A stretch of DNA of 64,000 bases. Origin: Nymphaea colorata. Its lineage: Eukaryota > Streptophyta > Magnoliopsida > Nymphaeales > Nymphaeaceae. Position 1 is the first letter of the stretch; each line of letters opens with the position of its first letter. The notes below the pieces were generated by a model. It was not told where the DNA came from and did no database searches. It worked only from the letters and a program-made list of their open reading frames with translations. This document shows, in pieces, positions 37,436 through 48,977 of the stretch. Location of the stretch: assembly GCF_008831285.2 (NCBI RefSeq), contig NC_045142.1:17731354-17795353 (forward strand). Direction: 5' to 3'. A program made the translations under genes and the position numbers.

Positions 37436-37999
37436 GTAATTTTTCTATTTATAATCATATGCAATCATAGAGTATAACTTAATCTTGAAACCTTATACTG
37501 ATTTTTGTTTACGAGTTTATGTTAATTGCTCAAGTTTAAAAATATAAGTGAAGGAGAAATTAATTGAGTTAACAAATACAAGCACTAGCAATGAGCACTA
37601 ACATAACGAAAACCCACAATGTTAAGCCTTTCTGCCTCGGTCTAGAACACACACAAGTCGAGCAACTCGCTAATGCCTCGTTTGATTGTCGGGTTTAAGT
37701 GAGCTAAGTTCGATCAATCATTTGTCATTGCCCGCAGCAGCTCATGTTCAACTCACGACCTTATTGAACCGAATAATACGAGCTGAACCTAAGTCAAGCG
37801 ACGAGATATTGATCCAATTTCTAGCCTTAATGGCATGAAGAAGCGCTCGTGGTCCATATTGGCATTCATTATTATTATTGAATGGGTCTGAGAGACTATC
37901 ACAACTGGTCTTGTTGAGCCAATATAAGTACATGATTCATTTCTATAATGCCGTTGTTTACCATTAAAAAGGGTGAATAGACAGAGATAATAAATCTCT

Positions 38000-38440
38000 A
38001 AGGGGGCATTCGACGGGGCCTTGAATTTGATTCTAGAATTAAAGCTCTAGCAACAAAAACCTCAAACTGGCATTGGAATGAGAATTCCAGTTCTTGTTTG
38101 TTTCCCTTTGTATTTGATAGTCCAAAATTTTGAGTTCAAAATTGAAAACAATGTATTTGATAAAACAGAAATTAAAATTTAGAATTGATAAATTAAAACC
38201 ATCAAAGCTGCTTAGTATTAGGTAGTTGGTCATGTAAAGGTTACATGGACCCTAAGGAGAGATGAAAAAATTCTAAAATTCTTAACCAAAATTTCATCTT
38301 CTAGAATTGAATCACAATTTCTGGAATTTTTATTCAAAAATGATCCTATAATTCCGAAACTAAAATTCTGTGTTTGATAATGCAATTTTCATTTCATCAC
38401 TAGAATTCCACAATTCTCGCCTCATCAAACAAAAAGAAGA
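38000..38440. mobile_element. Possible second MITE within the copy-B-only insertion
   Basis: Left 'ggcattcgacggggcc' followed by GATTCTAGAATT, and inverted right TTTGTTTGATGAGGCGAG followed by GGAATTCTAG, form a long imperfect inverted repeat around an AT-rich core. It sits inside 37811-38455, absent from copy A. Target duplication not identified. Confidence 0.5.
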
Positions 38441-38571
38441 GATTTGAAGGGGTGGCCGAGCAAAAGAGACACTGGAAAAGGTTCTAAAATTTTTCTTTTG
38501 GAAGACTTTATCTTTGTTAACAAGTCTAATCATGCCAAATCGAGTTCAAATGGCTTACTCAAAACTCTGCT

Positions 38572-38658
38572 CAATAAACAAGCTCAAAAGATCAGCTCCA
38601 GCCCAACCCAATCATGAATAAACAAGCTCAAAAGATCAGCTCCAGCCCAACCCAATCA
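38572..38658 (+). repeat. 44-bp tandem duplication in copy B
   Basis: 'aataaacaagctcaaaagat' through 'cccaacccaatcatg' occurs twice in a row; copy A has a single version at 11281-11320. Confidence 0.9.
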
Positions 38659-39677
38659 TCATCTGAGTCGAGCTCACGCCAAGAAGCTTACAGAACCTAC
38701 ATGTGGAGACCAACATTCGGAGTCTTCTAGCCACCATGCATTAATCAGCCATACACCAAAATGATGCAGCCCCTGTTGTGTACGTGTCGATTCTCTTCTG
38801 AACAAGCCTGCTAATTGAAACCATATTGCTACCAGCCTTACTTAACAACATACTTTCTTTTTGACACTTTTAAGTAAACTTAGTAAAGGCGCTATTTTTT
38901 TCTAGTGCTGATAAGGCAAACTCAATAGGCAGTACAGGCCACTTCCCTGGATTGTTCTACAAACGATTTACTCCTGCCAATGTGAATTTATCTGGACTGT
39001 CATTGACAATATTGTGTAGGACATGTAATGCATGGTATACCCATCTCTTGCATTACGACATACAAATGAAACCACGGAAGAAGAAGAAAGAGTGAATCCT
39101 CAGAGCAGGAAGAAAGCTGACCGAAGGAGTGTGAGTGTCATGATTCAGATAATAGGTTCTCCTGACTATTATAACACACGGAACTAAAAAGTCCCACAAA
39201 CCAGCTCTTCACTCAAATGCACATCCATACCGCGTTTTGTCTGCGCGCATGTTTCCATTCTTTTGGAGAGGGAGAGAGAGACAGCTGATTTAAACTTGGA
39301 TACCTCGTGGTTGAACTATTTTACAAATAAAGTTAGCTTACACTTTACACAAAAAATAGCTAAGTAATTCCTGATTTTCTCATGAATCTATCCGGAGCTC
39401 GAATGAATCTCCTCATTCTTCAACCAGTACCCTTTTTCTGTTTGCCTGTCAAACAGCAACACCATCTTCCAAAGGAAACCGGATCTCCCTTCAGTTTCCT
39501 CATTCCTTTTCATTGATACCCTGCTTAGTTTGATCTATTCCTGCTCCAATGCTTTGAAATCATTTCTTTGAGAAGGGTTGGAAGAGATTCAATACCACCC
39601 TGTGGTAGTAAATCAATCTTACTACCTTAGAGATCAAGTACTCATATGAATGATGCCATGTTTGGCTATAATGTAGA

Positions 39678-42239
39678 CTACCTGAATTTTGACCAATGTG
39701 ATGTATGCCTGCTGCTAGTTGCATCAGCGGGTTGACTCTGTTCACAGATATTCTCTTCATGGATGCTACCGACTACTGGGGAAGAATGCTGCAGAAGAGC
39801 TGCAGCATTCTCTTTTACTGCACGAACCTCTTCCAAAGCCTTTCTTATTGCACGCTTTGCCAGATTGTAAATTTCAAGGCTCAAGGCACCTTCTGATGCA
39901 TAGCTAATGGCTTCACGACACAGATCCTTATATAGTAAGTACCTATTTTCTTGAAAAGTACTATGAATGTGAGAAGCTTGATCCTTAGTAGCATCTCCAT
40001 TCATGGCGCTTCTTGTCCAGCGTTTCCATATGCAATTTGACGGCAACAGCATAATATTTTTCACCATGAAAACTCGTAGTACATGTCTGCAGAGAATACC
40101 TGCATACTCGAACATTTGGCAGCTACAGCTTGCACAGCCTTCAATAGCATCGAAAGATACTATATGGGATATGTCCTCTGCTCCAAATTCAGCCACCTTA
40201 AAGGTGCCGATGGTGCCATTTTCATTGGTTAATTCTACTACGTGTTGAAGACTTTGAATTAGCTGATCTTGAAATTCCAGGAAAATTGTTCTCGTGTAAA
40301 CCTCAGCAGCTTGAACTTCCATTGGGAAGCTTGTTTTGAGAATCGGTTTCATATAGCTTGACTTAAGATCCTCTTCAAGTTGCTTCTCAAACCAACCATC
40401 AATAGCTTGCTCACATTGAATCACAAATACTAACAAGGACGTGTGCTCATTCACATTGAAAATTGAGTTAATGCTCATGTTCCGCTGACCAGTGCTCACA
40501 CTTGCACAAAATGCCCCTTGGAAGAAAACCCTGACCCATTTTTCTCTGCTTCTGTACAATAAGTAAAGCCATTGATTTTCCTGTAGCTCATATTTGTCAA
40601 GCAATGACCACCAACATGATTCAAACTCATCATTTGGCTCTGTAAGATTGATGCATTTAAGGAAATCCTCTCTAAGACTTTTATGTTTGCTCTCCAAACG
40701 GCCTAACTTCTTTGAAAATTTTTTCAAGATATGTCTTTTGCAGAAACAATGCTGGGTTTTTCGAAATACCCGTGCGACTGCAGCTACTATGGCCGGATCG
40801 TCATCAGTCATCAGCGCGTTAGGGTGCTGTCCAGACATGGCTTCAACCCATGTATTAAACAACCAAACATAAGAAGCTTCACTTTCATCTAGTAATAATC
40901 CACAGCCAAACAGTACAAACTGCTTATGCTGGTCGACACCTATAAACAGAACAAAAGGCATTTCATACAGATTTCTTCTGTATGTTGTGTCCAGAGTGAC
41001 AACATCACCCAAATGACTATAAGCCATCCTTGACCTCGAATCAACCCAAAGAAAATTACACATACGGTATGCATCATCTACCTGAATAGCATAGAAGAAG
41101 GCAGGGTTCTTTGCTTGCATACGTTTGAAGTACTCTAGTACGTTCTGAGCATCTCTTCCAAGAATCTTCTTCTGGCCACTATGCACATGTTTTCCACTAT
41201 CAGGCATGACAAAGCCAGTATTGCTAGGAGCAGTTGATTTCTCTTTTGGTACAGTCACTATAGGAGAAGTTGCTCTTGCTTGTTCAGAGGAATGTCCAGA
41301 GCAATCAACTGAGCTTTTTGCAGCATTAGAGGTACTCACCAACCGACTCTCTCGTAAATAAGAGCCCTTTCCGGGAAATCCCAATTCATGATTGTGATCC
41401 TTCTCAAATTGTGTGACGACCCATTTCTCTGATTCCAACTTCTTCACTCTGAACATAGCTTTGCAGCCTTCCCTCATGACTGGTCGCCTATTTGCATATT
41501 TCCTTATGCGGAATCCTTCCATAGAACATACAAAATAACGGCCGATAACTGTAGAATCACGCTTTGATCGACGAGTTGTAGCTACACGAATGCTAAAACC
41601 TAAACGTTTAGCATACTGGTAATAAAATATCCTTGCAGCAGCATCACTTTCAAACTCCATACCCACATATGGATCAACACTAGAAAGACCACTATTTGCT
41701 TCATCAAGGGCATCCAAGAATATTTTATGTTTATGTGAACGAAGGAGTGATACTGTTCCTGAACCCACCAACTCATGGTTATGATCCTTGATCAACCGTG
41801 TGACAATCCACTTATTAGAATCAAGTTTCTTTGCTCTAATCATTGCTTTGCAGCCCTCCCTTGTGTTTGGACGCTTGCTTACATATTTCTTTGACCGAAA
41901 GCCTTCTTTATAGCACACAAAGTCACGCCCAATAAGTGTAGAGTCCCGCTTAGAGCGACGTGTGGTACTTACTCGAATGCTAAAACCTACTCTCTTTGCA
42001 TATTCATTATAATACACCCTCACTGCTTCCTCACTCTCAAACTCCATCCCTACATAAGGATCAACCCTAGCAGGAGATACATGCACCTGTAACTCATCCA
42101 TTGCAGAATTTCCCATCATGTCATCAAGTTTATCTAGAGGCAGTTCATTGTCTACAATAGGACATTGTCTCATGGCACCATGGTTTGAATCCATAAAGGA
42201 TCCTTCTAGCATGATACCTTGACTTACTCCACTCTCCAT
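39678..42239 (-). CDS. FAR1-related sequence (FRS) transcription factor, two FAR1 domains
   Basis: Uninterrupted frame of 853 residues on the minus strand. Domains: FAR1 DNA-binding domain at about 60-156 (DPYVGMEFESEEAVRVYYNE ... KDHNHEL) and a second at about 189-286 (DPYVGMEFESDAAARIFYYQ ... KDHNHEL), each with the C/H zinc-binding pattern; MULE-type transposase core at about 375-510 (DVVTLDTTYRRN with D417, LMTDDDPAI, CFCKRHILKKF); SWIM zinc finger with C705-x-C707 and C717-x-H719 (CSCQMFEYAGILCRH). This is the standard FHY3/FAR1 layout, a domesticated Mutator transposase acting as nuclear transcription factor; doubled FAR1 domains occur in some FRS proteins. The ATG at 42239 follows a likely 3' splice site. 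Nearest FRS subgroup not determined. Confidence 0.93.
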   Translation of the reverse strand: MESGVSQGIMLEGSFMDSNHGAMRQCPIVDNELPLDKLDDMMGNSAMDELQVHVSPARVDPYVGMEFESEEAVRVYYNEYAKRVGFSIRVSTTRRSKRDSTLIGRDFVCYKEGFRSKKYVSKRPNTREGCKAMIRAKKLDSNKWIVTRLIKDHNHELVGSGTVSLLRSHKHKIFLDALDEANSGLSSVDPYVGMEFESDAAARIFYYQYAKRLGFSIRVATTRRSKRDSTVIGRYFVCSMEGFRIRKYANRRPVMREGCKAMFRVKKLESEKWVVTQFEKDHNHELGFPGKGSYLRESRLVSTSNAAKSSVDCSGHSSEQARATSPIVTVPKEKSTAPSNTGFVMPDSGKHVHSGQKKILGRDAQNVLEYFKRMQAKNPAFFYAIQVDDAYRMCNFLWVDSRSRMAYSHLGDVVTLDTTYRRNLYEMPFVLFIGVDQHKQFVLFGCGLLLDESEASYVWLFNTWVEAMSGQHPNALMTDDDPAIVAAVARVFRKTQHCFCKRHILKKFSKKLGRLESKHKSLREDFLKCINLTEPNDEFESCWWSLLDKYELQENQWLYLLYRSREKWVRVFFQGAFCASVSTGQRNMSINSIFNVNEHTSLLVFVIQCEQAIDGWFEKQLEEDLKSSYMKPILKTSFPMEVQAAEVYTRTIFLEFQDQLIQSLQHVVELTNENGTIGTFKVAEFGAEDISHIVSFDAIEGCASCSCQMFEYAGILCRHVLRVFMVKNIMLLPSNCIWKRWTRSAMNGDATKDQASHIHSTFQENRYLLYKDLCREAISYASEGALSLEIYNLAKRAIRKALEEVRAVKENAAALLQHSSPVVGSIHEENICEQSQPADATSSRHTSHWSKFR

Positions 42240-42251
42240 AATGTATATGCA

Positions 42252-43423
42252 CTACAATGAAGGCAACAAGCAACCAAAAGCGAGTCATTAGCAATCATTA
42301 GTGATACAAAGGGGCAGAACCCAGGATGCTTAGAGGAGAACATTGTAGGTCAGGTTAGACAATGGTCATGCACCGCCATAAATGACAAAATCCACATATC
42401 AGACCTGACTCATTTGCAGCCCTAGCAATCATAAGCATGCAGCATCCTTAACAGTCACAACCACTTTTTATTGGCCAAAGACCAGTCAATCTACCTCTCA
42501 CAGCAAGAGCATGCCTTGCCCAGCTAATCCTGATACTGAAAATTAAAATGCCTCATCTGCCACAAGTAATTGGTAAGCTCTTGGAGTGCATAGACGGTGG
42601 GCATCTAACTACCATATCACTCATCTCTTTTGTTGAACTCAACTTCATTCAAGTACTTTTCTTTCCAACACATTGAACCAACTCAACTCTACATATCGTA
42701 TGCAAAACTGATGAACAAGACGAGCTTTGCCAAGGAAAAAACATGTTACAAGTCGCTTTTCATAGAGGCAGTCATTGTATGCCAAACTAACAAAAATTTT
42801 GGTTCAAAGATAAAAAATCAATCTATTGACTTTGGAAATTATGCTAACAAACTAACAACAAAATCACACAGAATTCATGTAAATTGCTCATAGACAAAGA
42901 AAACGACACTCCCACCATATAAGCACCACCAAGCGATTAGCAAGCATACCCACAAAACCGTGACTCTTTTAACAGAGAAATGAAAAGGTCAAGCATTACA
43001 CTAGCAAACAACACCAAGCGTAGCTGTAATATACCGACGATCAGACGAAAGAAACACTGAAACAACCATCCCCATAGTCTAAAAATGAAAGATAACGAAC
43101 AAATTACGAACACTAAAATCTGGACGCCACATACCAATATTAGGAAATTCATGGAATCCATTATCAACAGTTCATTAAACTATTCCAGACAGCACATATA
43201 TGAAACAGAAGAGAAAGATAAATTGGCGCGAAAACACTTGTACAGTTGGCAGCGTTACTTAACAGTGGATTGTACATCACAAATTCAATTTGGTGGCTCT
43301 AATCGTTGGTACAAAGAGAATGGAGGGCACAATGAAGTAAAAGTAAATAAAAACAAGGAACAAAATTGTCACTCGGCCGAAACGAAGAAAAATCTTCCCA
43401 CCAGAGAGAGAGAGAGATAGTAC
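42252..43423 (-). other. Probable 5'-UTR intron of the FRS gene
   Basis: Read on the minus strand, ATTGTAG ends at 42252, 12 bases before the ATG, and a donor CAG|GTACTA lies at 43426/43423 behind a stretch (about 43424-43500) without open frame that could be the untranslated first exon. The interior has no coding gene. Splice choice is inference. Confidence 0.5.
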
Positions 43424-43499
43424 CTGTCGAAGCTGAAAGCACGTCTCACGAGAGAGCCTGCCGGACTGAGATGAGACCAAACGTCAAGTAAATGAACGC

Positions 43500-44720
43500 C
43501 ACTGACAGATCATTTGGTGGAACTGAATTTCCGAGCGTCGATCTGCTTTCCCCCTTCACGCAGCACCCAGGTGTGGCAGTCTGGACCACCATAGATTATG
43601 AAGTAAGGCACGGTGAGGATTTCACTCTTTAAACTGTGGGATGGTGAATAACGGGTCGGATCAGGTTCCTTATAGTGAATAAGGATGTAAATGTGTTTCA
43701 AACTTTCAACTTCACCGACCACAGGGACTGGAACCCGAATCCAAACATCATTTTCTAAAACTTGATTTAGATCCGACTAACATAACATCTGACATTGGTA
43801 TACGTTAAGTTTTTGGGTGAGAGAAAAGTGTTTAATTCTATCACCACCAGAAGAGTTAAGGTATTTTACATGTCAGTGGTCTTCCTTTTATATTTCCTTT
43901 TATATTATGAAGAATTGGTGCCTCAAAAATTTACATGTAAGTTTCAAACAAATTATTTATCCAAAATACATAAAAATTTTAAAAAATGATATTTCAACCC
44001 TGTCAAAATTTTGAAACTACAATTCGTTCCCCTCAAAAAAATTATTGACTCCACTCTTATACCGCCAGATGCACTACACTCCTTTGAAGCTATTGCACTT
44101 CAAAAACATGCAGTAACTTTTAGATGGGACGACTTGCCTTAAATCAGTTATATGGGGAAACTTATTTACATAAACTTATTTACGATAGCTTCACTGTATT
44201 CTTTGGATAACCCGCCACCTAAATCAATTTCTAAAATTTTGTCTTAAAAAATTTATCACTTTTATCCTGATACACTTTAATGAGCACGCATCCTCGAAAG
44301 GGAAACTTTTCACCTTCAAAATAGTTTGTCCTGCAAGAGAAAGCATAAGGAACAAATCTCCACTCAGAAAGTAGGAAATAGTTCCCTCATTTTTACTGCA
44401 CGATAATTTCTCCTACCTTAATCCATTCTATGGTGAGTTTGTAACAAAAGAGATATGGTTGGGGTTGAAATTTTCACGTATGTTCCATTGAGGGGACAAG
44501 AGTCTGAAAAGATGAGGTGAAATTTTACTGGGTAAAAATTGTTCTTCCTTTAAAGTAAACCCCTATGATTACCATGAGATTAGTTAAATTACATTGTAGT
44601 GGCAGTCTCCTGTGGTCGGGCGCCCTAATTCCGTCAAACTGTTAAATGTTTGGAATAAGGATTTCTTTTTTTATTATTATCATAACCCCCAAAAGGAAAA
44701 ATCTTTTGATCACCTTCAAA
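43500..44720. other. FRS upstream region, gene-free
   Basis: The promoter of the FRS gene would lie here. 43905-44060 is a copy of the dispersed repeat seen at 23985-24165 ('tttcaaccctgtcaaaattt', 'ttattgactccactctta'). No clear TATA box could be assigned. No gene on either strand. Confidence 0.5.
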
Positions 44721-45065
44721 AGCTACTAGGGGTGGGCATCGGACCGGGTCGGCCTAGAAACCGGGGGCCGGCCCGATGGGGGAAAGCGGGGAAGGGGGAA
44801 GGCCGATGGGGGAAGGAGAGGGGGAGGAAGTGAAGAGAGGCAGATGGGAGGGAGAAAAGGGGGAAGAAGGAGGATGGGGAACGGGAGGCGGAGGAGGACG
44901 AAGAGGAAAGGAGGACGGACGGGCGGAGGAGGAGGAGGAGGGACGGGCGATGCAAAAAAATTAAAAATATATATATATTTTTAATCTAAACAGGCCGAAT
45001 CGGGCCAAGCCGAGCTGACCCAAACCAGGTTTTTCCTGGCCCAAACCCGGGCCGACCCGACCATA
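44721..45065. mobile_element. Truncated hAT-like element with purine-rich core
   Basis: Begins CTAGGGGTGGGCATCGGACC, a typical hAT terminal sequence, with GGCC-rich subterminal DNA. The core 44775-44950 is almost pure A/G on the plus strand; the right subterminal 'aacccgggccgacccgacc' is present but the terminal TGCCCACCCC is missing. Open frames here are purine-tract artefacts. Confidence 0.5.
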
Positions 45066-46112
45066 CTTGCTTCCGTGTATGTCAACAAATTTCCAGACTT
45101 TATCCTGATCAGCTTATATTAGTCGGCACGTATTGTATCAGCCTGTCAATTAAATGAACTAAGACATGTTTCCTAAAAAATATTTTGATGATTTTTTATT
45201 TTAAGGTTAATTTAGTTCTTCAATTATCTTTAAAATGAAAAAAAACATAAAATAAACAGCATATTGTGATGCACATTCATTACCACGACCCAATTGGATA
45301 CTTTCAACATTGCAAATCAACCATCAGATTTTCTTGTCAAGTGAAAGACCTCGCAATAACCTTCTAAACATAATTATTTTTGACAAAGCACGTTGGCAAA
45401 TAGAAAACCCAAATAAATCTAGTACGTACAAGAAGATATTAGACATAAGTGTTCAGAAAACACAAGCATGTCTATGTCAACTTCCTTAAAGCCATGATTT
45501 CTACAATATATCACACATTTTTAAGGAGTCCAGCGATTTAATACAGGAAAAAGGAAATGGCTCCTGGTCCATTTTCAAACTCACCTCTTGCTATGAACAT
45601 AAGGCTGGCAGGCGTGGCGTTCATTTGGGTAGGGGTGCAGGTTCAGCCAGAAGTTCAAACTGGCAACCAGCCCCAGTATGATCTGGATTAACCATTTTAG
45701 GCTTTTAGCTATTTATCTTGGAACACGCATAAACCATGTTTGAGTACTACAGCACAGCAACACAACGGCAGCTTCACCACATGTCACCAGCTACACAGAT
45801 GAAGTAATGGAGAGTATGACATCCTCAGGACCTCATGTTCAGCCACAAGCAAACATGCATGCCAAATACCCACAAGCTTCCCATGTAATGAAAATTATGA
45901 TAGCTTCATAGCTTTAGTATGATAAACATAGGTGAACAGAGCAAATGGGAGGACATGTATAACTGAACTGCTCATTCATTTGCACCAATATCATATCGAG
46001 GGACCTGTATATGGCGCAACAACAATCTTGCTAATTTCAAAACTATTTCATGTCATAAATGTCATACACCTCTGTCACAGAAAATCTCTTAAGCCCCATT
46101 CCTGAAAGCAAC
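45066..46112. other. Gene-free spacer and 3' flank of uL18 gene
   Basis: AT-rich sequence with no recognised feature; the last few hundred bases probably hold the 3' UTR of the uL18 gene (minus strand). Confidence 0.5.
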
Positions 46113-46457
46113 TCAAATTAGTTTAACACCTGCATGGCTGAGAGAATCCACAATGGCTTTTACCTTACCATGGTACTTCTGTTCTCTCTTAAGAAACACA
46201 GTAACAGCAGGAATACCTTTGAACAAAAGACGATCAGCAAGGATCTTGCCTATTTTTGCGGCAGCCTCAACATCATGAGTGTTTCCCATGGTCGTCCTCA
46301 GTGCAGTCTCTTGTGAACTAGCAGAGGAGGCTACTGTGGCAGTCGGCTGATGAAAAACTTGAGCAGTTATATATTTGTTTGAAAAGCTCATCTTGAGCAC
46401 ATAAGGCTTCAGGAAATTTATTATTCTTGGTGGTCTAGCTGGAGGAGGAATAACCAT
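46113..46457 (-). CDS. Ribosomal L18p/L5e (uL18) family protein, probably mitochondrial
   Basis: Frame of 114 residues on the minus strand, MVIPPPARPPRIINFLKPYV to SLSHAGVKLI. The N-terminal MVIPPP.RPPRI..FLKPYVLKM and the NKYITAQVFHQPTATVASSA segment match the short plant uL18 family proteins; the C-terminal YHGKVKAIVDSLSHAGVKL is the usual 5S-rRNA-side end of uL18 (Y.G.v.a..d..reaG). Length equals the plant family. It would belong to the large subunit of an organellar ribosome. Upstream, TTTCACAG ends about 20 bases before the ATG, so a 5'-UTR intron is likely and the first exon should lie farther right (46.5-48.4 kb). Confidence 0.85.
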   Translation of the reverse strand: MVIPPPARPPRIINFLKPYVLKMSFSNKYITAQVFHQPTATVASSASSQETALRTTMGNTHDVEAAAKIGKILADRLLFKGIPAVTVFLKREQKYHGKVKAIVDSLSHAGVKLI

Positions 46458-48740
46458 TGTTGATCACTTGATCTCTGTGAAATTTTTACCATGAACAATT
46501 ATTCAGCCAAGGGTCAATGGCTCAATGGCGGCATACAAAGGGAGAAAGTTGTGCAAAATGGCCATCTGCAGTTGCACTTAATACTACAAACAAAAACAGC
46601 AGAATTAAAGACAATTTTCCAAGTAAATAGCCTCAATTATGATATGAATTGCATTTTAAAATTTGCATAGATGCAGCCAATGTAAAATTGAATCTGCCTT
46701 CACATAACAAAATAATCAACAAAACTTGACATGCAATGCCCAGGCAAATGCAAGTCTGGGGTTTGCACACATTGATAGCACGTTACTAGATGACAGACAC
46801 AACTTAACTCGTCCAACAAAGAAACACAACCTGAACAAATTCAAATTGTTTACAAGTGTGAGAATAACTGCATGAAGAAATGCCTTGTGTATCAAAATAA
46901 TCATCAACCATCAAAGAGGTTGTGATGCCAACACCCCCTAAATGGCAGAAGCAAATAATTTGACAGAAATGGAACAAACATTCACAAAGTTTTTTTCATG
47001 AAGGAAGCACTTAGAGTGTTTAGCTGCATCATTTAAGAAATAAAAATGGGACGAAACGGCACTTTAGGTTGAATCAGTCGGAACTTAATTCTACCTTACC
47101 CACATTGTACTCACAGACAGCTGCCAGTTCAAAAATAAAGGAGCTGGCAAGAGCTCAGAAAATAAGTAAAACTTGCATCACATGCTGAAAATGTGTACGA
47201 TTTCCACACCCACCAGCCCTAGCTTCCTATCAAGAAGCTATAATAAAAGCAAGTAAAACCACTAGAACTTCTAGCCAAAAAATCCAAAAGCCACAGACAG
47301 GTTCCACGCCATAAAAAATACATCATCTATTCACAAGCAACGAATCTGTGGTTGCTGGTTTCAAGCAATGATAGAATGGTGGGGAAATCAGAACTGACAA
47401 GGAAGAACACAACTGCATGCAGGTCCTGAACACACAGACAGTAGCTACAGTAATACATACAACTTTAAATTACATAACAAGATTAAACTCTACCGTGTCA
47501 ATGTCATGGAGACTCTACTAGCTAAACTATGAGAGCGTTGCAGGAGTAAGTGGGTGAGAAAGCTCAGAGGAAAGAGAACACGGTAGCAGTTCATAGGCAA
47601 GAAAACATGGTGGCAGCACAAGAAGCAACTTGTGCATTTCTAATAGAACCACCACCAGAAAAGCAATGTCCAACCTTCTCTTAGTATTAAGTACCCTAAG
47701 CACATGAGATAACAAAATCTATATAAATGCAATTTCAAATTTGTAACTTCTAACTAGGAAGAAAATTTCTCGGAGAGTGCTTCAATAGTTTCACCGATTT
47801 AAGTCCTATATAGCTGCTAGCATTGAGTCCTCAAGACAATGCCACTTCATTGTATTGAAATAATCAGCAAACAGAACAAAAACCTTTTCACATCAAAATA
47901 CTTGCACTGATTGTGGGAGGGCCAACCCAAATCATGTCTTCTCTTAGACCATGAACTTGATGGGCAGCTTCAGAGCTCCATGCAAATCATTGGTCTTGAT
48001 GGACATGATGGCTCATACAGGCCATGTTGCTCAAACAAAGATCATGTCTACCCTGTTTCACCCAACTAAGATTTGAGAAGAGATCTGAGAACACATGGAC
48101 CAATTCATGCTAAATCACATGGGCATTTAAGAAACATGTAACAGACATGGCTGCAGCAAGAGAGAGAAGAAGGGAGAAAGAGTACTGCAAAAGTGAGTGT
48201 GTAGAAGATCACCAAGGGAGAAGGTAATTGAAACGGCTTATAATTCTCAATTCTCTACGATGGCTAGGAGATAAAATATGTTCAGGAACAAGCAAATCGT
48301 AATTATGATTGTCCCCATTCACACGCACTCCTCCGTGTCATGCAATCGAGCCACTAAAGAAGAACTTGAGAAAGAAATGGGAATAGCCCTGGAAGCACTT
48401 TTGCTTATTATCTACCCCACGCTCCCATTTCGCTCACCGCTACCATGAGAATCGCTTTTGCTTTCTTTTCCTCTGGCTACTAAGATCTTTCAGTTCGCCA
48501 GGCTGTCTCTTGCTTGCCCATGCATTCAGCAGCAATTCGAAAGGTTGACCTATTCGGGAATCTCCGGATATATGCTTCTTCAGTCTAATAGTGGTTGTTT
48601 CAGGACATCATCATCAAGGAAGGGGAAATTGGAGTTGCCTTTCATGGTTCTTGATACTGAAGGTCACTGATTCAGGTCAGACAAATCGTTCAACCTTTTT
48701 ATGGAAAATGGCAATTGTATGCCATTAGTGTTCACCCTGG
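46458..48740. other. uL18 upstream region, probably containing its 5'-UTR intron
   Basis: Moderately AT-rich with no coding gene recognised. GC increases around 48330-48480 ('cactcctccgtgtcatgc', 'cccacgctcccatttcgc'), a plausible first exon/promoter zone for the minus-strand uL18 gene. The plus-strand 70-codon frame at 48458-48670 has no known motif. Confidence 0.4.
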
Positions 48741-48759
48741 AAGAATTTGATGTCAATTT

Positions 48760-48885
48760 AACCCTTTTCCGATTTAGGATGAAATTCAGGATGAAATTTA
48801 ACCCTTTTCCGATTTGAGGTCATGTTTGATGCACTGGAAGAATTTAACCTGTTAATTTTAACTCTGTTTGATGCAGCTGAGTCGG
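48760..48885 (+). repeat. Left arm of subterminal inverted repeat of the Harbinger region (L1)
   Basis: About 95 bp ending at 48877 (from AGGATGAAATTTAACCC, through CATGTTTGATGCACTGG, GAAGAATTTAACCTGTTAA and TGTTTGATGCA) match, inverted, 54146-54240. The block is itself iterated: CCCTTTTCCGATTT occurs twice and TTTGATGCA twice. The outermost terminus expected from the right side (GGGTGCGTTTGATGCAC) is missing here, so the left end seems truncated. Confidence 0.75.
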
Positions 48886-48977
48886 TTGGGCACTCTTGTA
48901 ACCATGTTGACCAGGTAGTTCATGTAATGCTACAATATTCCTGTAGCATGACTTCTAACTCTCTTGTCCTTCTTCCT

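Larger units (their letters stand above)
26873..39306 (+). repeat. Segmental duplication, copy B (12.4 kb)
   Basis: Collinear with 1-11988. It ends at TACCTC (39301-39306); then 'gtggttgaac' continues into the 3' flank of the FRS gene, with no counterpart after copy A. B-only DNA: MITE at 37024-37431, about 650 bp at 37811-38455, and a 44-bp tandem repeat at 38572-38658. A-only DNA: 3493-4094 and one unit of the 6655-7505 duplication. Confidence 0.93.

Noticed and set aside
46113-46457. uL18 gene as a retroposed copy
   Set aside because: There is a 3' splice-like site just upstream of the ATG, and no poly-A tail or target duplication was noticed.
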